Below, piece by piece: positions 8,529 to 16,042 of a stretch of 64,000 nt of DNA; within the stretch, counting starts at the first letter, position 1; each line of letters begins with the position of its first letter. Location of the stretch: the NCBI RefSeq assembly GCF_007954505.1, contig NZ_CP042412.1:868001-932000 (forward strand), written 5' to 3'. The stretch is from Microbacterium sp. CBA3102 (GTDB lineage Bacteria; Actinomycetota; Actinomycetes; Actinomycetales; Microbacteriaceae). A program made the position numbers and the translations under genes. The notes under the pieces were generated by a model, which had not been told where the DNA came from, did not search any database, and saw nothing but the letters and a program-made list of their open reading frames with translations.

Positions 8529-8626
8529 CCCCGACCGGATCGACGCGACCGAGTCATCCTCCTGAAATGTGTCCGTGCGTGTCGGCCGCCCTGGATTCGC
8601 GCACGCCGTTCGCCTTTCATGGGTGC

Positions 8627-10009
8627 ATGACACGTCAGATCCGCTTCAACGCCTTCGACATGAACTGCGTCGCCCACCAGTCGTCCGGGCTGTGGCGGCA
8701 TCCCGACGACCGGTCGCGGCAGTACAACACGCTCTCGTACTGGACCGACCTCGCGAAGCTCTTGGAGAGCGCGACGTTCGACGGCATCTTCATCGCAGAC
8801 GTGCTCGGGACCTACGACGTCTACGGCGGCACGAACGAGGCCGCGATCCGCAACGGCGCCCAGGTGCCGGTGAACGACCCGATCCTGCTGGTGAGCGCGA
8901 TGGCCGCCGTCACCGAGAACCTGGGATTCGGCATCACCGCCGGCACCACCTTCGAGCACCCCTACCCCTTCGCGCGCCGGCTGAGCACGCTCGACCACCT
9001 CACACAGGGCCGCGTGGGGTGGAACGTCGTGACCGGATACCTGCCCAGCGCCGCGCGGAACATGGGCCAGGAGGACCAGCTCGCGCACGACGACCGCTAC
9101 GACCATGCGGACGAGTACGTCGAGGTGCTCTACAAGCTCTGGGAGGGGTCGTGGGAGGACGACGCGGTGATCGAGGACCGCGAGCGCGGCATCTTCACCG
9201 ACCCGGCCAAGGTGCACCCGATCGGGCATGACGGCAAGCACTTCAGCGTGCCGGGCATCCACATCTCCGAGCCGTCACCGCAGCGCACGCCGGTGATCTA
9301 CCAGGCCGGCGCCAGTCCGCGCGGGGTGAAGTTCGCGGCCGAGAACGCCGAGGCCATCTTCGTCGCGGCGCCCTCGAAGGAAGTGCTCGCCGGCACCGTG
9401 AAGCGCATCCGCGATGCCCTCGAAGCAGCGGGCCGCGACCGGTACGACGCCCGCATCTACACGCTGCTCACCGTGATCACCGCCGCCACCAGCGAAGAGG
9501 CGACCGCGAAGCACGCCGAGTACCTCTCCTACGCGAGCCCCGAGGGTGCGCTCACGTTCATGTCGGGATGGATGGGCGTGGACCTGTCGCAGTACGCCGA
9601 GGACGAGCCGGTCGGGAACGTCGAGTCCAACGCGATCCAGTCGGTGCTGCAGCACCTGAAGGAGGAGGCCGACCTCGGCCGCGAATGGACCGTCGGGGAC
9701 TTCGGGCGCCACAACGCGATCGGCGGCCTCGGCCCCACGATCGTCGGGTCCGGCGTCGAGATCGCCGACGAACTGCAGTCCTGGGTGGACGAGACCGACA
9801 TCGACGGCTTCAACCTCGCCTACGCGGTCACCCCCGGCACGTGGCAGGACATCATCGAGCACGTGATCCCGGTCCTGCGCGAACGCGGCGCCTACCCGGA
9901 GGAGTACGCGCCGGGCACCCTCCGCAACAAGCTCCACGGTCGCGGCGACCGGGTGCAGGACACGCACCGTGCCGCGAAGTACCGGGTCGGGGAGTTCGCC
10001 CGGGCCTGA
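8627..10009 (+). CDS. LLM-class flavin-dependent monooxygenase, NtaA/DszA type
   Basis: A 460-residue bacterial-luciferase-like monooxygenase. The start (RQIRFNAFDMN), the HPYPFARRLSTLDHLT region with GRVGWNVVTG, and the YQAGASPRGVKFAAENAEAIFV core are characteristic of the NtaA/SnaA/DszA branch, which oxidises substrates such as nitrilotriacetate, dibenzothiophene sulfone or streptogramin intermediates with FMNH2 and oxygen. A separate flavin reductase is required and is not in the immediate neighbourhood. The gene stands alone, without neighbours that would identify the substrate. The ATG at 8627 is chosen because it starts the conserved domain; no clear Shine-Dalgarno is visible. Confidence 0.9.
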   Translation: MTRQIRFNAFDMNCVAHQSSGLWRHPDDRSRQYNTLSYWTDLAKLLESATFDGIFIADVLGTYDVYGGTNEAAIRNGAQVPVNDPILLVSAMAAVTENLGFGITAGTTFEHPYPFARRLSTLDHLTQGRVGWNVVTGYLPSAARNMGQEDQLAHDDRYDHADEYVEVLYKLWEGSWEDDAVIEDRERGIFTDPAKVHPIGHDGKHFSVPGIHISEPSPQRTPVIYQAGASPRGVKFAAENAEAIFVAAPSKEVLAGTVKRIRDALEAAGRDRYDARIYTLLTVITAATSEEATAKHAEYLSYASPEGALTFMSGWMGVDLSQYAEDEPVGNVESNAIQSVLQHLKEEADLGREWTVGDFGRHNAIGGLGPTIVGSGVEIADELQSWVDETDIDGFNLAYAVTPGTWQDIIEHVIPVLRERGAYPEEYAPGTLRNKLHGRGDRVQDTHRAAKYRVGEFARA

Positions 10010-10035
10010 CGCGGAGGCTCACGGGCAGGAGTGCG

Positions 10036-10212
10036 TCAGTCGTCGCTGCGGCTGAAGATCCCGCGGAGCACGAGGAAGACCACCACGGCGACGACCGCGA
10101 CGATCGCGAGCTTGAAGATGAACGCGAGGACCGAGAACAACGCGCTCACGATCCACCACGCGATCACGACGGCGAGGATGACGCCGAGGATGGTCCAGAT
10201 GTTCTTCGTCAT
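10036..10212 (-). CDS. Small membrane protein of unknown function
   Basis: A 58-residue protein made almost entirely of two hydrophobic stretches (IWTILGVILAVVIAWWIV and a Val-rich segment at residues 34-50) followed by a short basic-acidic tail (RGIFSRSDD). It is probably a membrane hairpin. Its ATG overlaps the stop of the MerR-like regulator by 4 bp, so the two genes are co-transcribed and the protein may be linked to the response controlled by that regulator. I do not recognise the family. Confidence 0.7.
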   Translation of the reverse strand: MTKNIWTILGVILAVVIAWWIVSALFSVLAFIFKLAIVAVVAVVVFLVLRGIFSRSDD

Positions 10213-10943
10213 GCCTCCAGCCTACGGAGTCGAACCGGGAGAACGAGCAGATCGTGCACGTGCCCCGCGGCGGCGAGGAGCGCGACGCTGCGTCGGGTGA
10301 GCGCCGCGAGCCGCTCCGCGAGGATCACCTCCACCTCGTCCGTGCGATCGTGGGCGCGTACCTGGTCGAGGATGCGGGCGATCGCAGGGATGCCGTACCC
10401 ACCCGAACGGAGTGCGGCGACGACACGCGCCTCGGTGATCGCCGTGGAACCGTAGGAGCGCGCCGACGCCGCACTCCGGAGCGGGTGGACGAGCCCCTCG
10501 CGCTCCCAATGACGCAGGGCGGAGGGGCGGATGCCGAGCGCCTGGGCGAGTTCACCGATGGCCATCGCATCATCCTCGTCGAAGTCGTCGTCGGCTTCCT
10601 CCCTGGCGACCTCGAGGCCGCGGAGCGCTTCCCGCACGCGTGAGCGCTCCTCGGCGAGGTCGGTGTGCAAGAGGTCGATCCGCTCGGCGGCGTCTTCCAT
10701 CGATGCGTCGATCAGTTCGGGCATCAGTCGTCGTGCGGGCACAGGGCCGAGGGCCGCTGCCATCGCCCGGTAGGCACGCAGCGCCGTTTCATGGTGCGGA
10801 CCGTAGCGGCGGTAGCCGTTGGGCCCGCGCGCGGCCGCGGGGAGGACGCCGAGCCTCTCCAGGTCTCGCACCTGTTGGGTCGAGTACCCCACACGTCGCC
10901 CGAGCAGCGCTGTCGTCAGAGTCACCTCTTGAGGGTTCATCAT
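10209..10943 (-). CDS. MerR-family regulator with two HTH domains
   Basis: A 244-residue transcriptional regulator in which two MerR-type winged helices can be seen. The first (residues about 8-50) contains GYSTQQVRDLERLGVLP and GYRRYG; the second (about 125-185) contains ALGIRPSALRHWEREGLV and ARSYG. An acidic linker (EEADDDFDEDD) joins them. Normal MerR proteins have one N-terminal HTH and an effector domain, so this is an unusual architecture. The start at 10943 has AGGGA upstream; a second Met follows directly. A perfect inverted repeat in the 61-bp divergent promoter region is a likely operator. The small membrane protein gene overlaps its 3' end. Confidence 0.85.
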   Translation of the reverse strand: MMNPQEVTLTTALLGRRVGYSTQQVRDLERLGVLPAAARGPNGYRRYGPHHETALRAYRAMAAALGPVPARRLMPELIDASMEDAAERIDLLHTDLAEERSRVREALRGLEVAREEADDDFDEDDAMAIGELAQALGIRPSALRHWEREGLVHPLRSAASARSYGSTAITEARVVAALRSGGYGIPAIARILDQVRAHDRTDEVEVILAERLAALTRRSVALLAAAGHVHDLLVLPVRLRRLEA

Positions 10944-10982
10944 CGAAATTCCCTTCGCCACGGAGAAAAACTCCACATAAGC

Positions 10983-11004
10983 GCTTCAACTTCATCATTG
11001 AAGC
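10983..11004. promoter_or_regulatory. Perfect inverted repeat between MerR and DUF6194 genes
   Basis: GCTTCAA (10983-10989) and TTGAAGC (10998-11004) form a perfect 7-bp inverted repeat with an 8-bp spacer. It lies in the divergent promoter region and directly abuts the ATG at 11005, so it is a good candidate operator for the MerR-like protein controlling both directions. The abutting start also suggests a leaderless mRNA or initiation at the in-frame ATG at 11011. Confidence 0.5.
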
Positions 11005-11451
11005 ATGAACATGCAGAAGATCATCGATGCCGTCCGTGGATTCGACGGCGTCCTCGTCATCACCCCCCAAGCAGGTGGCCCCTACCCCGAGCTCTCCTGG
11101 GGAGACGCCTACTTCTACTACGCCCCGGACGGGCGGATGCCGGAGCGCACACAGCCCTACGGGACGATCATCACGAAGAACTATCCGGACGACGAGTCCT
11201 CCGCGCTCGACACCCCCGGGCGCTTCCGGGTGAACATCCACGTCGGCCAGGGCAAAGCCGACCCACTCGTGGCCGCGGACGCACAGCCGACCGATGTCGA
11301 TGTGTTCCAGCCGCATCCGCTGTACGGCACGGCCGGGTGGGTCTGCGTGATCGATCCGGCCGCGCGGACGTCGGACACCGTGCTCGCCCTGCTCCGCGAC
11401 GCGCACGAGTCCGCCCGCGCTCGCGCCGACCGCCGAGCGCGACGAGGATGA
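11005..11451 (+). CDS. DUF6194 family protein
   Basis: A 148-residue soluble protein with the recognisable DUF6194 pattern: FDGVLVITPQAGGPYPELSWGDAYFYYAPDGR in two parts, then TIITKNYP and FRVNIHVGQ, which are strongly conserved in actinobacterial and other members. The biochemical role is unknown. It is divergent from the tandem-HTH MerR regulator across 61 bp and overlaps the next gene by 4 bp (ATGA). The ATG at 11005 sits directly after an inverted repeat; an alternative ATG two codons later is possible. Confidence 0.82.
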   Translation: MNMQKIIDAVRGFDGVLVITPQAGGPYPELSWGDAYFYYAPDGRMPERTQPYGTIITKNYPDDESSALDTPGRFRVNIHVGQGKADPLVAADAQPTDVDVFQPHPLYGTAGWVCVIDPAARTSDTVLALLRDAHESARARADRRARRG

Positions 11452-11978
11452 CCACCGTGCAGGGCATGGCCGAGGAGGATCGGCGCCTGGTCGCGGTGTG
11501 GGCCGCCGACTGTGCCGAACGCGTGCTGCCCCTCTTCGAGAGGGAGGCGCCGGACGATGACCGTGCGCGCGACGCCATCGCCAGAACTCGCGCCTTCGCA
11601 CGGGGAGAACTCACCGCTGCGGGAGAGATCCGCCGCCGCTTCGTCGCCGGTCGCGCCGCCCAGGCTGCGACCACGCCCGCCGGTGCGGCCGCTGCGCGGG
11701 CGGCTGCCCAGGCTGCGGGCGTCGCGCACATGGGCGCTCATGCGTTCGGGGCGGCCGCCTATGCCGCGAGCGCGGTCGAGCTCGCGCACCCCGACGACTC
11801 CGACGCTCGCGCCGGAGAGGTGCACTGGCAGCTCGCGCACCTCTCCCCCGAAGCCGCGGCGGCGCTCCGACGACTCCCGCCCCTCGGTGCGGACACGGCG
11901 GGCCCGCTCGGCCCGGGCCTCCTCGCCACCGGAACCCTCGGCGCCGTGATCCGGGAGCTCCAGGCCGCCCTCTCCTGA
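11448..11978 (+). CDS. Imm5-like putative immunity-family protein
   Basis: A 176-residue helical, Ala-rich protein. The start region VAVWAADCAERVLPLFE and the following DDDRARDAIARTRAFARGEL match proteins usually named 'putative immunity protein' or Imm5-like. That name comes from resemblance to polymorphic-toxin immunity proteins; no toxin gene is visible here, so the role is open. The ATG overlaps the DUF6194 stop, which indicates an operon. An imperfect palindromic element follows its stop. Composition is otherwise like its neighbours. Confidence 0.72.
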   Translation: MTTVQGMAEEDRRLVAVWAADCAERVLPLFEREAPDDDRARDAIARTRAFARGELTAAGEIRRRFVAGRAAQAATTPAGAAAARAAAQAAGVAHMGAHAFGAAAYAASAVELAHPDDSDARAGEVHWQLAHLSPEAAAALRRLPPLGADTAGPLGPGLLATGTLGAVIRELQAALS

Positions 11979-11980
11979 CC

Positions 11981-12043
11981 CTTTCGGATCGCGCAACTGG
12001 TCGCATCTGACGCCGAGATCGAGCTGTTTGCGCGATTCGAAAG
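11981..12043. repeat. Imperfect palindromic intergenic element, copy 1
   Basis: Arms of 16 bp at 11981-11996 and 12028-12043 (CTTTCGGATCGCGCAA against TTGCGCGATTCGAAAG) pair with one G-U type mismatch around a 31-base centre. A related element occurs at 14993-15050. It may act as a terminator for the upstream gene or be a small repeat family; no T-run follows. Confidence 0.55.
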
Positions 12044-12056
12044 GGCGGGGAGCGCG

Positions 12057-12073
12057 CTTCAGCCGCGGTTCAG
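12057..12073 (+). promoter_or_regulatory. TTCAG direct repeats upstream of the OmpR-type regulator
   Basis: CTTCAG (12057) and GTTCAG (12068) are spaced 11 bp apart just before the response regulator gene. The same half-site appears three times before the PepSY gene at 14113-14139. Direct repeats at one helical turn are the usual target of OmpR/PhoB-type regulators, so autoregulation is likely. Confidence 0.5.
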
Positions 12074-12096
12074 CGTCGACGGGCCACACTGGAGGA

Positions 12097-12774
12097 ATGC
12101 GGATCCTGGTGGTGGACGACGAGGTGCGTCTGGCCGAGGGCGTGCGCCGTGGCCTGGAGGCCGAGGGGTTCGCCGTCGACGTCGCGCACAACGGTGTCGA
12201 CGGGCTCTGGCGTGCGCGGGAGACCCGGTACGACGCGATCGTGCTCGACCTCATGATGCCGGGTATGAGCGGGTGGAAGGTGTGCGAGGCGCTACGCGCC
12301 GAGGAGAACTGGACGCCCGTCCTGATGCTCACCGCGAAGGACGGCGAGTGGGATCAGGTCGAAGCGCTCGAGACCGGGGCCGACGACTACGTCACGAAGC
12401 CGTTCTCCTTCGCGATCCTCGTCGCACGCCTGCGCGCCCTCGTCCGGCGCGGTGCCGTCGCGCGCCCGGCGATCCTCGAGGCCGGGGACCTGCGCCTCGA
12501 CCCCGCCGCGCATCGTGTCTGGCGAGGCGACACCCCGGTGGCACTGACCGCGCGGGAGTTCTCCGTGCTCGAATACCTCCTGCGTCACCGCGGCCAGGTG
12601 CTGTCGAAACGCGCCCTCATCGAGGGTGTCTGGGACGACGACTTCGACGGGGACCCGAACATCGTCGAGGTGTACGTGGGGCATCTGCGCCGCAAGCTCG
12701 ACAAGCCGTTCGGACGCGAGGCGATCGAGACCGTCCGCGGTGCGGGGTACCGGTTGGCGGCCGACGGTGGCTAG
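12097..12774 (+). CDS. Two-component response regulator, OmpR/PhoB family
   Basis: A 225-residue regulator with an N-terminal receiver (VVDDE acidic pocket, phosphoacceptor Asp51 in VLDLMMPG, conserved Lys in VTKPF) and a C-terminal winged helix (LTAREFSVLEYLLRHRGQVLSK to the RGAGYRL wing). It should be phosphorylated by the kinase encoded next, whose GTG start overlaps its 3' end by 8 bp. The ATG at 12097 follows GGAGGA directly, an unusually short spacing, but it is fixed by the conserved MRILVVDDE. Targets probably include its own operon and the PepSY gene downstream, given the shared TTCAG repeats. Confidence 0.95.
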   Translation: MRILVVDDEVRLAEGVRRGLEAEGFAVDVAHNGVDGLWRARETRYDAIVLDLMMPGMSGWKVCEALRAEENWTPVLMLTAKDGEWDQVEALETGADDYVTKPFSFAILVARLRALVRRGAVARPAILEAGDLRLDPAAHRVWRGDTPVALTAREFSVLEYLLRHRGQVLSKRALIEGVWDDDFDGDPNIVEVYVGHLRRKLDKPFGREAIETVRGAGYRLAADGG

Positions 12775-14083
12775 CCGCAGTTGGCGCTCCGTGCGCGGCA
12801 GGACCACGCTCGGAGCCACGGTGGTCGTGGCCGTCGCCCTGCTCATCGGCTCCTTCTCCTTTTACGGTGTCCTGCGCAGCAGCATGCACGAGAACACCGT
12901 GCGTGCGGCGGAGCAACGTCTCGAGCAGCTCTCCGACCGCACGGGCGGACCGGGTGGCCGGGGCATCGACGCCCTCGACGATGAGATCCTGCAGCTCATC
13001 GGACCGGATGGCTCCGTCCGCGCCGCGAGCGAGGACGCCCGCGAGAAGCTGGGCTCCACACCGCTCCCGATCGACGATGACCCGCAGACGACGACGGTCG
13101 ACGGTGACCCGGTGCTCGTCGTCTCGGAAGAGCTCGACGATGACCGGACGCTCGTGCTCGCCGTCGCGATCGACGACGACGCCGAGACCCTCGCGACGGT
13201 GGCGACCTTGCTGGCGATCGCCGTCCCCCTCCTGCTGCTGCTCGTCGCGGTGACCACATGGCTCGTCGTCGGTCGCGCGCTGCGTCCGGTCCAACGCATC
13301 CGTGAAGAAGTGGACGGCATCACCGCCGAGCGGCTCCACCAGCGCGTGCCGGTGCCCGAGACGGCCGACGAGATCGCGGCACTCGCGACGACCATGAACG
13401 GCATGCTCGATCGCCTCGATGCCGCCGCCACCGCACAACGACGCTTCGTGTCCGATGCTTCCCATGAGCTGCGTTCGCCGCTCGCGACCATCCGCCAGCA
13501 CGCCGAGCTCGCGCAAGGCCACCCGGAGGTGACGAGCATCGGCGAACTGGCCGAGGTGGTGTCGGAGGAGGGACTCCGGCTGCAGGGCATCGTCGAGTCG
13601 CTGCTGCTCCTGGCGCGTCTCGACGAGGGGGCGAGCACGCGCGGCGAAGCAGTCGACCTCGATGACATCGCGCTGGGCGAGGTGCGCCGATTGCGCGCGG
13701 CGGGACTCGACGTCGACGGCTCGGGGATCGCCGCGGCCCGGGTGCACGCGGACCCCCGTCTCCTGGGCCAACTGGTGCGGAACCTCGCGGACAACGCCGT
13801 CCGCCACAGTCGCGGCCGAGTCGCCATCGGTGTCGTCCCCGCGGACGGGCACGTGTTCGTGATGGTCGAAGACGATGGCGCCGGGGTCCCTGTCGAGGAG
13901 CGGGAGCGGATCTTCGAACGTTTCGTCCGGCTCGACGAAGCCCGCAGCCGAGACGCCGGCGGGAGCGGTCTGGGGCTTGCGATCGCCCGCGGCATCGCCG
14001 TCTCCGCCGGTGGGACGCTGATGGTCGACGACTCGCGCTGGAGCGGCGCCCGCTTCGTGCTCGCACTGCCCGTCGCGCCCTGA
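12767..14083 (+). CDS. Two-component sensor histidine kinase
   Basis: A 438-residue membrane kinase. Two transmembrane segments (about 15-36 and 145-168) enclose an extracytoplasmic sensor of roughly 105 residues rich in Asp and Glu. HAMP follows, then the HisKA box SDASHELRSPLATI with His233, and HATPase motifs (NLADNAVRHS, DDGAGVP, GGSGLGLAIARGI). The acidic sensor domain would suit cationic peptides or metal ions, as in PhoQ, but this is inference. The GTG at 12767 overlaps the regulator gene by 8 bp. The kinase, its regulator and the PepSY protein look like one signalling unit. Confidence 0.94.
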   Translation: MASRSWRSVRGRTTLGATVVVAVALLIGSFSFYGVLRSSMHENTVRAAEQRLEQLSDRTGGPGGRGIDALDDEILQLIGPDGSVRAASEDAREKLGSTPLPIDDDPQTTTVDGDPVLVVSEELDDDRTLVLAVAIDDDAETLATVATLLAIAVPLLLLLVAVTTWLVVGRALRPVQRIREEVDGITAERLHQRVPVPETADEIAALATTMNGMLDRLDAAATAQRRFVSDASHELRSPLATIRQHAELAQGHPEVTSIGELAEVVSEEGLRLQGIVESLLLLARLDEGASTRGEAVDLDDIALGEVRRLRAAGLDVDGSGIAAARVHADPRLLGQLVRNLADNAVRHSRGRVAIGVVPADGHVFVMVEDDGAGVPVEERERIFERFVRLDEARSRDAGGSGLGLAIARGIAVSAGGTLMVDDSRWSGARFVLALPVAP

Positions 14084-14112
14084 ACGCCCGGGGTGGTCGA
14101 TCCTGAAGAGGT

Positions 14113-14139
14113 CTTCAGGTCGCTTCAGGATGGCTTCAG
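14113..14139 (+). promoter_or_regulatory. Triple TTCAG direct repeat upstream of the PepSY gene
   Basis: CTTCAG occurs at 14113, 14123 and 14134, spaced 10 and 11 bp, with an inverted CTGAAG at 14103. The matching pair before the response regulator gene suggests this is the operator of that regulator. Confidence 0.5.
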
Positions 14140-14162
14140 CGACTCCGGGGGACCATCGGGTC

Positions 14163-14981
14163 ATGGATGACAAGACCCCCACCCCCGACCAGACGCCCGA
14201 GAGCACCCCGGATGCGCAGACCGTTCCGGTATCCCCGGCTCCGGAGTCCGCCGCTCCGACCGTCGGCGACGGGCAGCACCCGACGTTCCCCGCAGCCGAT
14301 CCGGTCGCCGCTCCGGCGAAAGCTGCTCCCAGGTCGGGACGCACGCGCGCACTGCTCATCGGGGGCGGCATCGCGGCAGCCGTCGTCCTCGCAGGCGGCG
14401 GTATCGCCGTCGGCGCCGCAATCAGTGATGAGTTCGACGACGATCACCGCCCCTCGATCTCCGGCGACGGTCGCCACGACGACGGTCGCCACGACGACGG
14501 TCGCCATGAGGAGCACCGCGGCGAGCGCGACGACGCGCGGATGAACGACCGGGGTCCCGCGACCGGTATCGGCGCGTCCTCGGCCGATGAGCTGATCGAC
14601 ATCGCGGATGCCGCGCGCGGCGCCGCCGAGGGCGAGGTCACATCGATCGACGCGAAGCGTGACGGGACCTGGGAGGTGCAGTTGACGGCCTCCGACGGCA
14701 GTGAGAGCGAGGTGCGAGTCACCGAAGACCTCGCCGCATCCGTCATCGCGACGGACGCCGCGGACGACGATGACACCGCACCCCCGCTCACTCTCGACGA
14801 TGCCACCATCCGCGCCCTCGTCGCAGCAGCCTTCGAGGAGGCCGAGGGCACGATCACGGATCTCGACGTCGATGGGGATGACACCAGCCCTTATGACGCC
14901 TCGGTCCTCACCTCCGACAACCGCTCGATCGACATCGACTTCAGCGCCGACTTCGCGGTCGTCGGGACCGACGTCGACTGA
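14163..14981 (+). CDS. PepSY-domain membrane protein
   Basis: A 272-residue protein with a Pro/Thr/Ala-rich cytoplasmic N-terminus (1-60), one transmembrane helix (LLIGGGIAAAVVLAGGGIAV, about 62-82), a His/Asp-rich stretch with three DGRHD units near residues 98-115 that could bind metal ions, and two PepSY-like repeats (about 140-195 and 205-270) of the type AAFEEAEGTITDLDVDGD. PepSY proteins often act with peptidases or kinases outside the membrane. The gene follows a two-component operon and carries three copies of its putative operator upstream, so it is probably the main target. The repeated GCCACGACGACGGTC codons may slip and vary in number. Confidence 0.85.
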   Translation: MDDKTPTPDQTPESTPDAQTVPVSPAPESAAPTVGDGQHPTFPAADPVAAPAKAAPRSGRTRALLIGGGIAAAVVLAGGGIAVGAAISDEFDDDHRPSISGDGRHDDGRHDDGRHEEHRGERDDARMNDRGPATGIGASSADELIDIADAARGAAEGEVTSIDAKRDGTWEVQLTASDGSESEVRVTEDLAASVIATDAADDDDTAPPLTLDDATIRALVAAAFEEAEGTITDLDVDGDDTSPYDASVLTSDNRSIDIDFSADFAVVGTDVD

Positions 14982-14992
14982 TCGAGCCCCGT

Positions 14993-15050
14993 CCGAATCG
15001 CGCACATGGCTTCATCCGGTGCCCCCATCGAGCCGTGTGCGCGATTCGAA
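14993..15050. repeat. Imperfect palindromic intergenic element, copy 2
   Basis: Arms at 14993-15011 (CCGAATCGCGCACATGGCT) and 15031-15050 pair over about 19 bp around a 19-base centre. The inner TCGCGCA and outer TTCGAA parts match the element at 11981-12043, and the two copies bracket the two-component system. Confidence 0.55.
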
Positions 15051-15077
15051 CGCTTGCCGCGCGACTAGCATTCAGGG

Positions 15078-15305
15078 ATGACGAGTTCCGGACCGATCGA
15101 CGACATCTCCATCGGCGGTGAGGTGATCCGCCTGGGACAGTTCCTCAAGTTCGCGGGTCTCCTCGACTCCGGCGGTGACGCCAAGGAAGTGATCATCGAC
15201 GGCTACGTGACGGTCAACGGCGAGGTGGATCGCCGCCGCGGCCGCCAGCTGCGCGACGGGGACCTGGTCTCGTTCGAAGGCCGCACGGTCCGCGTCCGGC
15301 CCTGA
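15078..15305 (+). CDS. S4-domain RNA-binding protein, YbcJ/YaaA-like
   Basis: A 75-residue single-domain protein. The whole length is an S4 fold: IRLGQFLKFAGLLDSGGDAKEVI, then DGYVTVNGEVDRRRGRQLRDGD. Such small stand-alone S4 proteins bind structured RNA, often ribosomal, but their exact role is mostly unknown; RqcP-like and Hsp15-like activities are alternatives. It converges with the methyltransferase gene, whose stop is 4 bp away, so both genes must terminate inside each other. Confidence 0.9.
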   Translation: MTSSGPIDDISIGGEVIRLGQFLKFAGLLDSGGDAKEVIIDGYVTVNGEVDRRRGRQLRDGDLVSFEGRTVRVRP

Positions 15306-15309
15306 CGCC

Positions 15310-15924
15310 TCAGACCGCCACGGCGCTGATCGAGGCGTGAGGTCGTGCTCCGGTCGGCACGCGGGTCTCACTGTCGATCACCGAGAAACCTGCCTCTTCC
15401 AGCAGCGCGGACATCCCGTCGACGCTCCAGTGGTGCGCGGTGGTCACGGCATGGGGGAACGGCTCACCGTCGGGGCCGTCGAAGAAGCCGAGGAGCAGGG
15501 CCCCTCCGTCTTCGAGAGCCGACCGCACCGTCGCCAGGAGCGAGGGAAGCTCGCCCGGGCTCGCATGGATCAACGAGTACCAGGCGAGCACGCCACGGAG
15601 CGAGCCCTCCTCGAGGTCGGCCTCGGACAACGACGCGACACGGTAAGGCACACCCGGGTATCGGGCGGTCGCGAGGGAGATGAACTCCGGCACGAGGTCG
15701 ATGCCCTCCGCCACGTGGCCTCGCGCGGCGAGGAACGCCGTCCAGTGGCCGGGACCGCACCCCGCGTCGAGGAGGCGACCGTCGATCCCCTCCGCCCAGT
15801 TCGCGATGCGCTCGCGGTCGGCGGCATCCATCTGGTCGATGTCGCCGAAGAGTTCCGCGTACTCCCCCGCGCGGGCGGAGTATCCCTCGCGGATGCGGCC
15901 GTCGCTCCCGGTGTTCCTCGGCAT
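15310..15924 (-). CDS. Class I SAM-dependent methyltransferase
   Basis: A 204-residue methyltransferase. The SAM-binding loop LLDAGCGPGHWTAFLA (motif I) is at about residues 48-63, followed by the acidic motif II in GIDLVPEF and a motif-IV-like region (VLAWYSLIHASPGEL). The substrate is not predictable; the opening IREGYSARAGEYAELFGDI is common in small-molecule methyltransferases of the Methyltransf_25 type. The ATG at 15924 has GAAGGGAC upstream. A longer frame to 16152 exists but overlaps a predicted terminator and lacks homology. Confidence 0.87.
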   Translation of the reverse strand: MPRNTGSDGRIREGYSARAGEYAELFGDIDQMDAADRERIANWAEGIDGRLLDAGCGPGHWTAFLAARGHVAEGIDLVPEFISLATARYPGVPYRVASLSEADLEEGSLRGVLAWYSLIHASPGELPSLLATVRSALEDGGALLLGFFDGPDGEPFPHAVTTAHHWSVDGMSALLEEAGFSVIDSETRVPTGARPHASISAVAV

Positions 15925-16001
15925 GGGTGTTCGTCCCTTCACCGGTTCGTCCGGATCGTCGACACCCACGGTAGCGGGCGGCTCCGGGAACGGCGCCGAC
16001 C

Positions 16002-16037
16002 TCGTGCCGCCCGGCCTCGGGTGGGTGGGCGGCACGA
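16002..16037. terminator. Stem-loop after the HbpS-like gene
   Basis: TCGTGCCGCCC (16002-16012) and GGGCGGCACGA (16027-16037) form an 11-bp GC-rich perfect stem just downstream of the HbpS-like stop at 16043. It is a good candidate terminator separating that gene from the methyltransferase. Confidence 0.6.
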
Positions 16038-16042
16038 ACGGA

